Assembly (NCBI GenBank): GCA_043228905.1
Contig: JBHGNT010000012.1
Span: 20,956,001 to 21,020,000, forward strand
Source: Azolla caroliniana
Taxonomy: Eukaryota > Polypodiophyta
DNA length: 64,000 nucleotides
Direction of reading: 5' to 3'
Part shown: one piece after another, positions 12,501 through 22,853 of the stretch
Layout: the number at the start of each line of letters is the position of its first letter
Position numbering within the stretch: the first letter of the stretch is position 1
Translations under genes and position numbers: made by a program
The notes under the pieces: model-generated
What the model was told of the DNA's origin: nothing
Databases searched by the model: none
Seen by the model: only the letters and a program-made list of their open reading frames with translations

Positions 12501-15500
12501 CTATATATGATGATACATACCTTATCAAAATGAATGTTTCCCTTCATTTTCAATATGGGTTTAACAAGGTCCTTGTCACCCATAGACACCCCGCCTGATG
12601 ATAAGAGAATATGTGCACCAGCAGCAAGGGCTTTGTCAAATAGCATTTCAATATCACTTTTGTTGTCTTTTGCGATACCAAGGTCCAAAATATTGCACTG
12701 ATATTGCATGGCTGCTGCAAGTAGCATAGCTCTATTGGAGTCACGGATCTGCATGCAATAACTCCATGTCATTATAGAAGTACCAACAATATCAAAGAAT
12801 TCCATTCCTCTTCCAACCTTGATGAAGTTTATGGTGTAAGTCTTTGATTCTATTATAAATAACTTGCCAAACTCTTTTATACCAAACCAATCTTGATGGT
12901 GTAACCTTAAACCAATCTTCATGATGAAACTTCCACTCGAGAATTTTATATCTGATTTTGATCAATCTAGCATTGTTCTAATTACAGAAATTTTATAAAA
13001 ATAAACCCATCAATGAATGAAACCGAATTCACCTGAATCTCTCAACTCTCTTCCCAATTAATTCCCAGAAGACACTTACTATAGCAATCATTATGGGTTT
13101 CTGATTATCACTTCTGATTTACCATAAACCTGGAAGTTGAGATATCTATAATTGGGCTGCACTTAAAGAGCTTCTTCTCAAGTTTCCCTTTGGAAGTCTT
13201 GGTTCTGATGGATAAATATTTTATTTCTTTTAACATTATGAACAAACATATCCATTGGTTTTGGTAAAGTGAGCTGTTCATCCGTCTCAAATGCATATCC
13301 GATATTCGCACAGCAGAATTATGTAGAGCGAAAGAAATATAATTGGAGGGTCCCGAGAGAGTGTAAACCCAGCAAGGACAACAGGATAACAGATAGTTCA
13401 TCATGAAAACATAATAATAAAACAAACGCATTCATGAATCTATTGAGTCTAGAGGAGCTTTATGTTAACAGAACAAAAAAACAGTAGATAATTAGTGAAG
13501 AAATGAAAATAGCTGAAAGGGCAAAAGTAAAGCCACCTGACCTCTACCAAGAGATACAGTAATTGGATCAACTAGCTCATCTCCTGTCGAGAGAACTGCA
13601 ACAAGTGGTCGTGGATATACCTATCATAAACAATATATTATCTTTGTGTTTGTAAAAAGATGATATATTCAATGATACAAGCTCTAAGCAGTCTGAAATC
13701 ATCTAACAACAGATAACATCCACTCCCTTACAATACGTATATGCCTGTGTGTATAAGACTCAAATGCGATGAGTATGACCAGCAAAAAAGATAGAATCTT
13801 ACATGCACAGGACTGTTTACATGGTAACCATGAAGATAGTTTATAGACATACATAACATCAGCATAACAACCAATCTAGATGAGAACAAGCATAAAAAAA
13901 CAGAAACTCTGCAGTAAAAGGTAATGCAGAATAGAGGTATGAAGACATTGAGTCAAGAATGTGGGCAGTCTATACCCAGTATTTAATGCCTCATTATGCC
14001 ATACCAATACTATTCATAACTTCATACAGTAATCTATATGGCACACAGGCAATTTTTTCTAGAAAAGAGCATAAAAATAAGCAAAATTGTGGGACAATGT
14101 TATGCAGAATTGATAGTTTGCATCGTTCAGATTACGGATGCTTCAAACTGCATGCCTATATGACAGGTTGCACATTTCATTTTGAGTATTAGGTGGAAAG
14201 TGCAGCACGTGACAATCAATGAAAATGGCTTTTTATGAAATACAGCCGACAGGATCTGGAGATAACAGGGATCAGTTTGACGTTGATGCATTTTGAGGAA
14301 CTTCCATGCAATGAGCCATATGGTAGAGTGAACAAAGTTAGTTCATGAATCAAGTTCATAAACACAGTAAGGTTTTATAATTCTACAACAATAATGGTTT
14401 TATAATTATTTCAATCATAATTATATCCAAAAGGAAACATTTATGTGATAGCAAACATCAATAATCCAACAGTTAAATAGCATAGGAATATCACTGTAAG
14501 ACTCACCTTCACAACAACAACACCTACAGTAGCCAAAAGCCCAATTTCAGATGCACCCAGTATGTCACCAGCTCTCAAGATTGTCTGACCTTGAGCAACG
14601 TCGAAACCCTATAAAAAAATGAATTGATCTCTTCATGCTCTGTTTTTATCCCTTTGTCTCTTTCCTTCATACACATTCTGGCCATTTTGGCATCATAAAA
14701 GATTTCAATACAGCTTTCTTTCCTTTAGTCACATGAATTTTGCTTTGTTGTTCTCAACGAAGATGAGACAACATTTTAAGATGTAATCGCTTGTTTGGTC
14801 TTATAGGCCATTTTGGCATCTTAAAAGACGATAATATTTCTTTCTTCCTTTCTTCATGCACAACTACATCTATGCCAAGGGGCATGAACGATTGTACAAG
14901 TATGCAAAATAGCCCAGATGAGGATCATTTTCTAAGAGATCTCACGCAGTTAATTTCAGACCTGCTATCGGAGATGATGGGATCATAGATGGTCCAAGAC
15001 CATCTTGAAGGTACTAAAAATAATTTTCTGAGTGGAAATCAGCACCTCAGAAATACATATTTTGTCAACAGAGCTAATAGGAGACTTTCTACAAGAAAGA
15101 CACTCATCAGATCCATGCGTCCCAGTGACAAAAAACATCATATTCATCATACACTCTAAGAAGCCTGTTCAATGTTACCATAAGCTTTCTCAAAACCAAG
15201 AAACGATTTGTAAAGTCTACTGAGAGTATATGATATCTTTGCAGCCTCATAAAAAGTGTGATCATTTTATCTAGAATACATCTACCCTGTGAAAACGTAG
15301 CTATGAATAAAGACCTAAAATGAGACCTCAACATTTTGACATGAATTTTGAAGCACATATTTTGATCATGAAATATTAAATGCACTCGATAATGATATGA
15401 TCTATTTAATGTCCATGCTTGCATATGAAATGTTCCAGGGTTGTATCAGAAATTTGATTTTGCCTTGTATGCTCTTTTGTTAGTTCCCAACATAGAACTT

Positions 15501-18500
15501 GCAAATTGAAAACTTGAATACCCTAAAATAGAGAATGACATAAGCCATAGAGTAGGCATCAAACCACAGGACGAATATCATGTCCTTCCGATACTTTCTT
15601 CTGTATGTGAACTTTTCTCACTTCATCAGGCTTGTGCTCAATTTGTTCTGTATCCTCTACTTGCACAACTGCATCTGCACCTTCAGGTACTGGTCCTAAA
15701 AGTGAAAATACATACATATATTTCATAATACTGCACCCACAACTTAGATATCTGCCGTTGCCCTAAAAAGAAAATGGCTACAAGAGATAAGACATCATAA
15801 AACTAGCAATATTTCAATTTACAAAGTGCACCAACACGTGCAACAGTACACAGGAAGGCCAGGTACATCATAATAGGGTCAGCATGCCCACCACTATTTT
15901 GTGACCTTTTAGACAAACTGCTTGCCTATGCACCGAAAGCAATGTAAAGACAGGCTTCATCATGTGTTGTGTAGGTTAAATTTTATATGAACCAACCCAA
16001 AAGCACTTACACACTGGAGATGTAAATACTGCACCCACAACATAGAAAAAAAAGGATGGATATGTTGACTATAAGGATGGGCCTTTTTCTTTTAGGAAAA
16101 AATATCATTAAACTCAAATAAGATCACAGTCACTACCTCCAGTTGTGATATAAGCAACATGTCCAGGTCGAAGAACGATATTTGAAGCGTCATAACCTGC
16201 CCTTGCCTCTGCAATAATCGGGTATTCACCTGGTCCATCAGCAGCAACAACAGCATATCCATCCTGGAAAGTCAAAATGCAACTCTAAATAATTAGGATT
16301 GCATTTGTGTTAACGATGATAGACAAGATGACAGGCTGGCGATAACAAGAAAGATCGTATTCTGCCCATCAACAATGACACCGTATCTCAATGCTCTACC
16401 AAGTACTTACCAGCTTTACCTCCACAAATTAAAGCACAAAAATCTTAGCAGTAAAGATCTTGAAAAATATGACTGCTAAATGCAGAAATATGGCTATGAA
16501 ATGTGTACACTGTTGAATGCAATCAAGTCATGTTAATTTCCAGTCTCTTCTTGCACAGGGCTACGTTATTGAGAACATCTTCAAAATACTAAATTTCTAT
16601 TCCTCTTTGCTCAGACTCACAAATGAGCCAATGGGTGTTTCCATCTAGGAATCAGATCACGTATACCCAGTTTGTTTTGCACCATATGTTTATCTAATGT
16701 GCCCCACTATTGCCCCTATTTCCCATCCCTTTTTGCACACAAACATAGATGGGATCTATAGCCATTTCTATCAACGAATAATAAAATGACAACTATAATG
16801 AAATGAGAACCTTGCACTCATAGTTTGCTAAGTTGTAGCACCAAAAGTACATTTATTGCATCTCAATCTTTGCAAATATCTCTCGTTCCTTTCCACACAA
16901 AGACAAATAGAACCAAGGAGTCATGGAATGAGTAACTAGCTCACTTAATGCACTCCTAGTCTGCTAATACCTTTTGATCTCTTTTCATGCAAATGAGAAG
17001 CATGAAAATACATTTTTTTAATGTGCATATCACCAAGAAGTTGTTATTTTGTTCATTTGTTCTTTTACAACATTATTTACTTACTCTGTCAGAACTCTCA
17101 AAATCAGCAAAGATGACATTAGATGACCATGGCTAATATGAATGGCCAGTTCAATAAACTTGGATTCCAATGTGTGCAGAGGTGTGCACATCTAATTGTA
17201 AACTTGTGTGCTTGATAACGTCACTTAAGGTTGGACCTGACATAAGGTCACTTAAGACGTACAAAAGAGTGAGTTAGGATTTTTTAGAAGAGATGACACT
17301 TGGCAGCATGACCTCAAAATTCTGCTTTCGAATGGATAGAGTGACAAAGAAACCTCTTTTCATACACAAACCAAATTTAGAGCAGATACAGAATCATTTT
17401 AGAGTGCTGAAATCTGCAGATGTTATAGCTTCTTTGCTTTCTTTTCAACAATGCTCAGTAGAGTATACCTTCAAAGCTCTACATATAGGTGAATCTTAAA
17501 CGGTTTACTGCTTTTGGAGTTTTGGCCCTGCCATATTAAATCATATTCTATTAATAATCAATAAAGAAATATCAATGACATCTTCCCAATATTAGCAATC
17601 TATTATGAACCAAATAGATTGCCTAGTGAAGGAAGAAAACAGCATGATCGCTAATGCAGTGGTACTGCAAGATCTACAAGAGTAATTACTCAATATCAAC
17701 GATATCATCCTAGATAAAGAAATGTTCAACAAGACTCTGGACTCTTTCCACCTTCCTAAGAAGGTTTTCATAATGGTACACTATAAATGCATAGCATGGA
17801 AGAATCGCTTCCACTTGAGTAGTTTGTATGCTTGTTATTGCAAGAAGAGTGAAAGACAAGCAATAGATCTATTCCCATGGTGGGATTGGTCGAGCTCTTA
17901 TAGTTCAAACTTAAAGGAAAGGTGATGCAACTCTCAGTCTGATGTTGAACCTTCATCTTGTAGGAACAACAAGAAGAGGAGCAATTGTCATTTTGTAAAA
18001 GGCTTAATCACTACATGGTAGCTGCAGAAGGTTAATCACAAATGGACAAGCGTACAAGAAATCGTTAAGCATGGTTGTCACAAAATTTGCATCATTTCTA
18101 CGACAATCCAAGATAATATCTCTTAAAATTTGTACAAGATAATTTTACAACCTGATTTTTTTAAGCTTTGAATTCATATTAGATCATTAGAAGCCCAAGC
18201 TTAAGATTTTTTAATTTGGAGCTCAAATTTAAAGTTCATGATAAAAAGAATGTGTACGGATTGGAAAGTATCCCTGCAGGACATGATCACATGACTGCAC
18301 TCGTACAACTGTATTGTATTTTGCAGTAATATAGCCTCCAAAATAACATGGGGCCTATACTGATCCTTTATTTACTTCCTCCATGCATTGTACTTGAAAT
18401 TGGCAATATCTGTAAGATGCATGGATCCGATTGGGCATATCTCTAATGCATAGTTATGGTTCAGCCAATCTCTAACCTAAATTCGCTGCAAAATGGATGC

Positions 18501-19219
18501 ATAGCTATGTGTATGCCTTCATACCACATGCACTCGACAACATATATGATGACGTATTTTGCATCATACTTTGAGAAATAACTAAACATCTACTCGCAAC
18601 ATTAAGCTTAGTTTCTTCATCAAGCATATTCTACATCGAGCTTATGTAAATGAAAAAACATCCATTTGCAAGACTAAATTTGGTACCCTCATGACATATA
18701 TGTCAAATTAAAGACTAGAATTATTTTCCGCTTCAATGTATATCATGGATTAGTACTTGTTTCCTTCACATGATGAATGTTTTTACCGTGCATAGCTAAA
18801 TGGAAAAGCACTCATTTGCGAGATTAAACTTGTTTTCTTTGATACAAAACATGCAGAGGGTAAATAAACAAAACATTCATCTCCTTTGATTAAAACTCGT
18901 TTTCTTCGTGCGTACAAACAAACCGTGTTTAGGTGAAATGAAGGAACATTCTTTTTCCAACCTTAAAAAGAAAAAGAATTAACAATCTCTCCATCAAAAG
19001 ATACGCGTTCTGCGTCATGCTTCATAGAAACTGCGAAAAGCTTACCTTTACGGAAGCAGGAAATGGAGGGAGGGGATCGGAGGCGACGACGTCTTCTGCC
19101 AAAACCAATCCGAGGGATTGGTGGAGGGGTAGCGGAACAGGCGGGAGACGGAGACGGCGGGCCAACGAGAGGACGGTGCGTACAGCCTCTGCGACGGGGA
19201 CAGGGTCTGGGGATGCCAT
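6519..19219 (-). CDS. CNX1: CNX1, molybdopterin adenylyltransferase / molybdenum insertase (E-G fusion), 13 exons
   Basis: Exons, transcription order: 19219-19046, 16263-16137, 15695-15565, 14608-14507, 13620-13537, 12748-12521, 10609-10419, 8719-8615, 8529-8221, 7916-7759, 7645-7539, 7211-7155, 6761-6519. They sum to 2016 nt, giving 671 residues, against about 670 in known plant CNX1. The N-terminal MoeA-like E domain (to about 455) shows DGYAV, STGDELV (about 188), [11 protein letters not shown] (256-266) and GLPGNP (313-318). The C-terminal MogA-like G domain (from about 464) shows [15 protein letters not shown] (537-545), SRAVAGIR and NMPGNP (594-599), and ends in CSC. In the known pathway G adenylates molybdopterin and E inserts molybdate, in the cytosol, making Moco for nitrate reductase, xanthine dehydrogenase, aldehyde oxidase and sulfite oxidase. 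All introns are GT-AG; the exon 3 donor (GTTTGATG) is weak. Introns carry LINE pieces and a perfect duplication. Confidence 0.97.
10021..10270. repeat. 125-bp tandem duplication in CNX1 intron 7
   Basis: Two adjacent copies start GATGTTCAGAGCCTAGCAAC at 10021 and 10146. I found no difference between them by eye, so the duplication is recent or an assembly artefact. It is wholly intronic. Confidence 0.95.
11608..11900 (-). mobile_element. LINE 3'-end fragment in CNX1 intron 6
   Basis: The minus strand matches the end of the LINE at 28257-31485: a terminal coding piece (counterpart of the 28586-28690 area) followed by 3' UTR and the tail with ...GGCCATTATGACCTCTTAAG, ending in the TTCTTTC-type tract near 11608. 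This is a 5'-truncated insertion, same strand as the host gene. Confidence 0.75.
14663..14857 (+). mobile_element. Two LINE 3'-tail copies in CNX1 intron 3
   Basis: The stretch 14757-14857 matches the LINE tail from GATGAGACAACATTTTAAGA through GGCCATTTTGGCATCTTAAA to a TTTCTTTC tract. A more degraded second copy (GGCCATTTTGGCATCATAAA, then TTTCTTTCC) lies just before at 14663-14730. No LINE body accompanies either. They are antisense to CNX1. Confidence 0.75.
16264..19045 (-). other. CNX1 intron 1, no internal gene seen
   Basis: This 2.8-kb intron separates the first coding exon from the DGYAV exon. I saw only short open frames without motifs and no clear TE ends. Confidence 0.6.
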
Positions 19220-19223
19220 GGCC

Positions 19224-19250
19224 CTCTCTCTCTCTCTTTCTCTCTCTCTC
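19224..19250 (-). repeat. GA-rich tract just upstream of the CNX1 start codon
   Basis: The minus strand is a nearly pure GA repeat ending four bases before the ATG at 19219, so it lies in the presumed 5' UTR. Such tracts bind GAGA-type (BPC) factors in plants; a role here is inference. Confidence 0.8.
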
Positions 19251-19749
19251 AGTCTGAGTCTGTGTCTGGTTAGTCCAATGGAGTATGTAACTTTAACTTT
19301 AACTTTAGGTCCTTGTAAATTGTAATACATTACTGTGTCTTGTGTGGGTAGACCCTATGTACATACATACTGTTTTCTTTTTTGTCTTTAATTAAGATAT
19401 CCATTCAGTTAATTCATTAGTATAAAGCAATTTATGTACATATTTGTGATTCTCGAGTGACCAGGCCGAGGTAATACATGTATAGGCATCTTCGCAAGTG
19501 TAAATGCCATAACGGGTCACCAGCTTTCATGGACAAATGTGGAGTATCTTTCCACGGAGTAATAAACCGGAGTCACTTATTCAGCGTTTGAATCTCCAAT
19601 AAGGCAATCACATTGTCCTTCTAAAGTATATGGATCATGTCCAACCAAATGTTACATAATACCATTACAACTTGTGAGATTCTAACGTGATGGAAAATGA
19701 AAGAACAACGAGCCTTTCACATGTAGCACATGGTGGTACTACTCAGTAA

Positions 19750-20220
19750 TTTCCATAATGGTTGCATCGCCTTCTTCCTAAAAAATGCATGGCCACTAAA
19801 GGAAATACGTTAATTGTTCTGAAATTATTGTTGAAAGCATGGTTCAGAAACTCAACATCATAAGGTAAAATAGAGCGGACAAGTGATGTTCAAACCACCA
19901 TGTCCGATGTGAATAATGATGGGAGAAAGTAATTGGCAAATATTATGAGCTGGTGTTTCCAAACCAATTGTGTTTGAAGTCAATCCCACGGACAATGTTT
20001 ACGTGATTCAATTTGTAAATGACAATGACCACAATTAGAGGATATGCCCATTTTGTGCATCCATGTACCAATAGGCAACGCTCGATGCACAAGCATCCAT
20101 TGCACGCGAAGCATTTGATGTCATTGTTTTCTTTCCCATAGCTTAACCCAAAACTTTGTGAGAATTTCTCGAGTGATACCTTGTTGATCCCGACATTGAA
20201 ATGAAGTTGGTGAAACATCT
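19750..20220 (-). mobile_element. Remnant of a zf-RVT / RT-derived element
   Basis: One minus-strand frame gives LTKFWVKLWER followed by RALPIGTWMHKMGI and CGHCHLQIESRKHCPWD. This is the pattern of the zinc-binding zf-RVT segment found after reverse transcriptase in plant retroelements. Stops break it further on. It lies in the spacer between CNX1 and APC1. Confidence 0.6.
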
Positions 20221-20229
20221 CATGTCAAT

Positions 20230-21430
20230 CCAATGTAATGTTGCACTCGTTTGCATGAATGGACATTACAACATCCATGTCGTGTTATTTGGTATATTAA
20301 AACATCCATGAAACGGACATACATACTATACATGTTAATAATGTGTGAGACTATATGTATGTGTGTATTTATCTATCTATCTAACCATGTGTTTATTTGG
20401 GTATGTGTGTATAGATAGCATTAATCATGTGATCATCGCTTTCAACAGCATACCTCAAATTTTCGCCCAACTTTATGGTTATTGCCTAAAGTGTTGCCAT
20501 ATCCATTCATTTAATACCATTACATGTTTCTCTTTGTAAACTCCCATAACTTTGTTTATGTTATTCTTTTGTAATCATGTAATGTCACGTACTTTCTCGT
20601 GCAACCATGGGGTTTATGGATGGTTTATATATACAATTAAGCTTAGATTGAAGATTGGGATGAAAATCTATGTTGATGTGCACAAACGAGATGGGTTTAA
20701 CAACTTATCATCTATGATCATAGCTTTTGAGCTAACACATCAATCAAGTTGCCAACACACTTTGTCTTCATACCATGAGCTTAGGTGTGGTTTATGATAA
20801 TATATGCTTTAACAGGAATTATAATATGAAAATAACAACACTACAAAGATGTTTTGTGCATGACGTTGTGGACCAATTCTACAACTAATTTTAATAGGTT
20901 AGAGTATGATAGTTTGGAAACTAGTTATTGTAGGGATTATGCCAAACCCATGGTGACATATGACACATACATGGTGTCTAATAGCTACTTAAAGGGGACT
21001 AGCTATCCCATTCTTTGTGGCATCTTGAAATGCTCCTGAGACTCTATTGGTACGGCTAATCTCACTTATTTGTATTCGTTATTCAACAAGCAAGGTGTAG
21101 CATAAAGTAATATTGGTGTTATGGAACATCAATGGCATGTTATGTTTGTCTCGTGTCCTTCACGTAGGGTTGGTCGGTGTTGTCAAACACCTTTAATGTC
21201 TTATTATTTTGTTTGTCATTAGTTTGATCTGCAATAAAAGGGTTCTCAATTTGCACAAGATAAATGTTTGCCATCAATATTGTTGACTTGGAGAATGTGT
21301 TTTTGAGTGGACAATGTAGCCATTTCGATCGCTAAAGTTTATGTAGATAATCACTTGAATTTTCACAAACCTTTGAGTGTGGCAAACAATACGTTTCCCA
21401 ACCCTAGAACGCATGGAAAAAAACTTGAGG
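20230..21430. other. Spacer with no recognised gene
   Basis: AT-rich DNA between CNX1 and APC1. Only short, motif-free open frames were seen on either strand. Confidence 0.5.
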
Positions 21431-21439
21431 CAAGAAGCT

Positions 21440-22110
21440 TTTTGTCCTAGTGTAAGTCATAAAACATGCACAATAAACACAAACACACAATTTGTCCAAA
21501 AACAATGTTTTGAGGGGACAAACAAGGGGGGGGGGACAATAACAATAAAACTCAAGCAAGCCTAATGAACACCACAAATGTTTGTTTGTAGTAACCAAAT
21601 GGTCATCAACATTGTTTGATGGGGCTTTGCATCAAAGCAAGTCAAGAATGCAAAATATTATGTATGTGGAGTATTGTTGTTTTTGTGAATGCACGAACTT
21701 TGTTTGTTTTCAAAATTGGAGGGGGTACACAACCAAAAGACAAGTTTAAACCCAAGTTAGCAATCAAATTTGTTGTTCTTAGTGATTCTCTTGAGTGCCC
21801 ACATAGTTTGAGATACAGTTTTTGATAGCCTCGTTTGCATCATGGTTCGGTCAAGGAAGGTACTTACTACAATTTATTGTCTTGGTGTAAATTCATAAAA
21901 TAATCGCAAGAAACACGAGACACACAAAACTCCTTGTCCAAAAACATTGTTTTGAGCGGACAAACTAGGGAAGTGGAACAAGTAGAATAAAACTTAAGCA
22001 AGCCTACTCCAACAAACAAAAGTTTATTGTTGGTAAACTACATGGGGGCATTCACATTGTCCAAAATACAACCTTTCTTTACAATTCAAGAACGAAAAGC
22101 GCTACATAAT
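21440..22110. repeat. Imperfect direct duplication, spacing about 440 bp, upstream of APC1
   Basis: A block near 21445-21600 (CTAGTGTAAGTCATAAAA ... TGTCCAAAAACAATGTTTTG ... AAAACTCAAGCAAGCCTA) recurs near 21880-22040 with many substitutions (TTGGTGTAAATTCATAAAA ... TGTCCAAAAACATTGTTTTG ... AAAACTTAAGCAAGCCTA). The following segment is also partly repeated. Confidence 0.75.
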
Positions 22111-22762
22111 CTAGGGTATTGTTCTTTTGCATGCTTGTATGATTCGAGCATTGTTTAAAAAAGGGTGAGCTGTAGAACCAAAAGAAAAGCAACCAGAAGA
22201 AAAGCTTAGGCTCAAGTAAAGCAAATCGAGTCTGTTGCTTGTAACAAGTGTCCCTCGTGGTGGTCCACGCTATTTGAGATACATCATTTGATGTGTTTGT
22301 GTGCATCATGGGTAGGCAAGCAGGTAGGCGGGGTGTAGCAGGGCCAAGTTCGGGTAGGTAGCTTACTAATTGCAATCAATTCGGGTGGTCAGAAAGGGTA
22401 GGCAGAACAAGAACCTGGAGATTGGATGTGGTGGGGGGCAGGATGGGCGATCACGCACCGACCGGCCGACCGACCGATTCTCACAACTATTGATACTGTT
22501 TCTACAATATTGCAATGCTGGTTTTATACGAAACGCTAAGATGGAGACGGAAAATAGACAATAAGAGCGCCTTGCTACCATGATGAGTATAGATGTATCG
22601 GAAGAGCTGTTATGGAAGAAGGTTTCTTGTTAAAGGGATTGCCGGTCACACCGAAATCATGAAGAATTTCTGCCGCCGGTGGCCTGCCGGTTTCCCGGTC
22701 ATTCATTTCTTCGCTCAAATTTGGGAAGAATCCCCACCGGCGAAGCTCAGCAGGTTTTGAAA

Positions 22763-22764
22763 AG

Positions 22765-22808
<44 letters not shown>
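22763..22808 (+). repeat. GA microsatellite in the APC1 5' leader
   Basis: An interrupted (GA)n tract ends about 45 bases before the APC1 start codon at 22854. It parallels the GA tract upstream of the divergent CNX1 gene. Confidence 0.85.
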
Positions 22809-22810
<2 letters not shown>

Positions 22811-22853
22811 GCGGGAGATACACAATACACAGACAGACAGACGAAAGGAAGGA

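Noticed and set aside
12482-12922. 146-residue minus-strand frame starting upstream of CNX1 exon 6
   Set aside because: It is exon 6 read through into intron 5; exon 6 proper begins at 12748 after a good AG acceptor.
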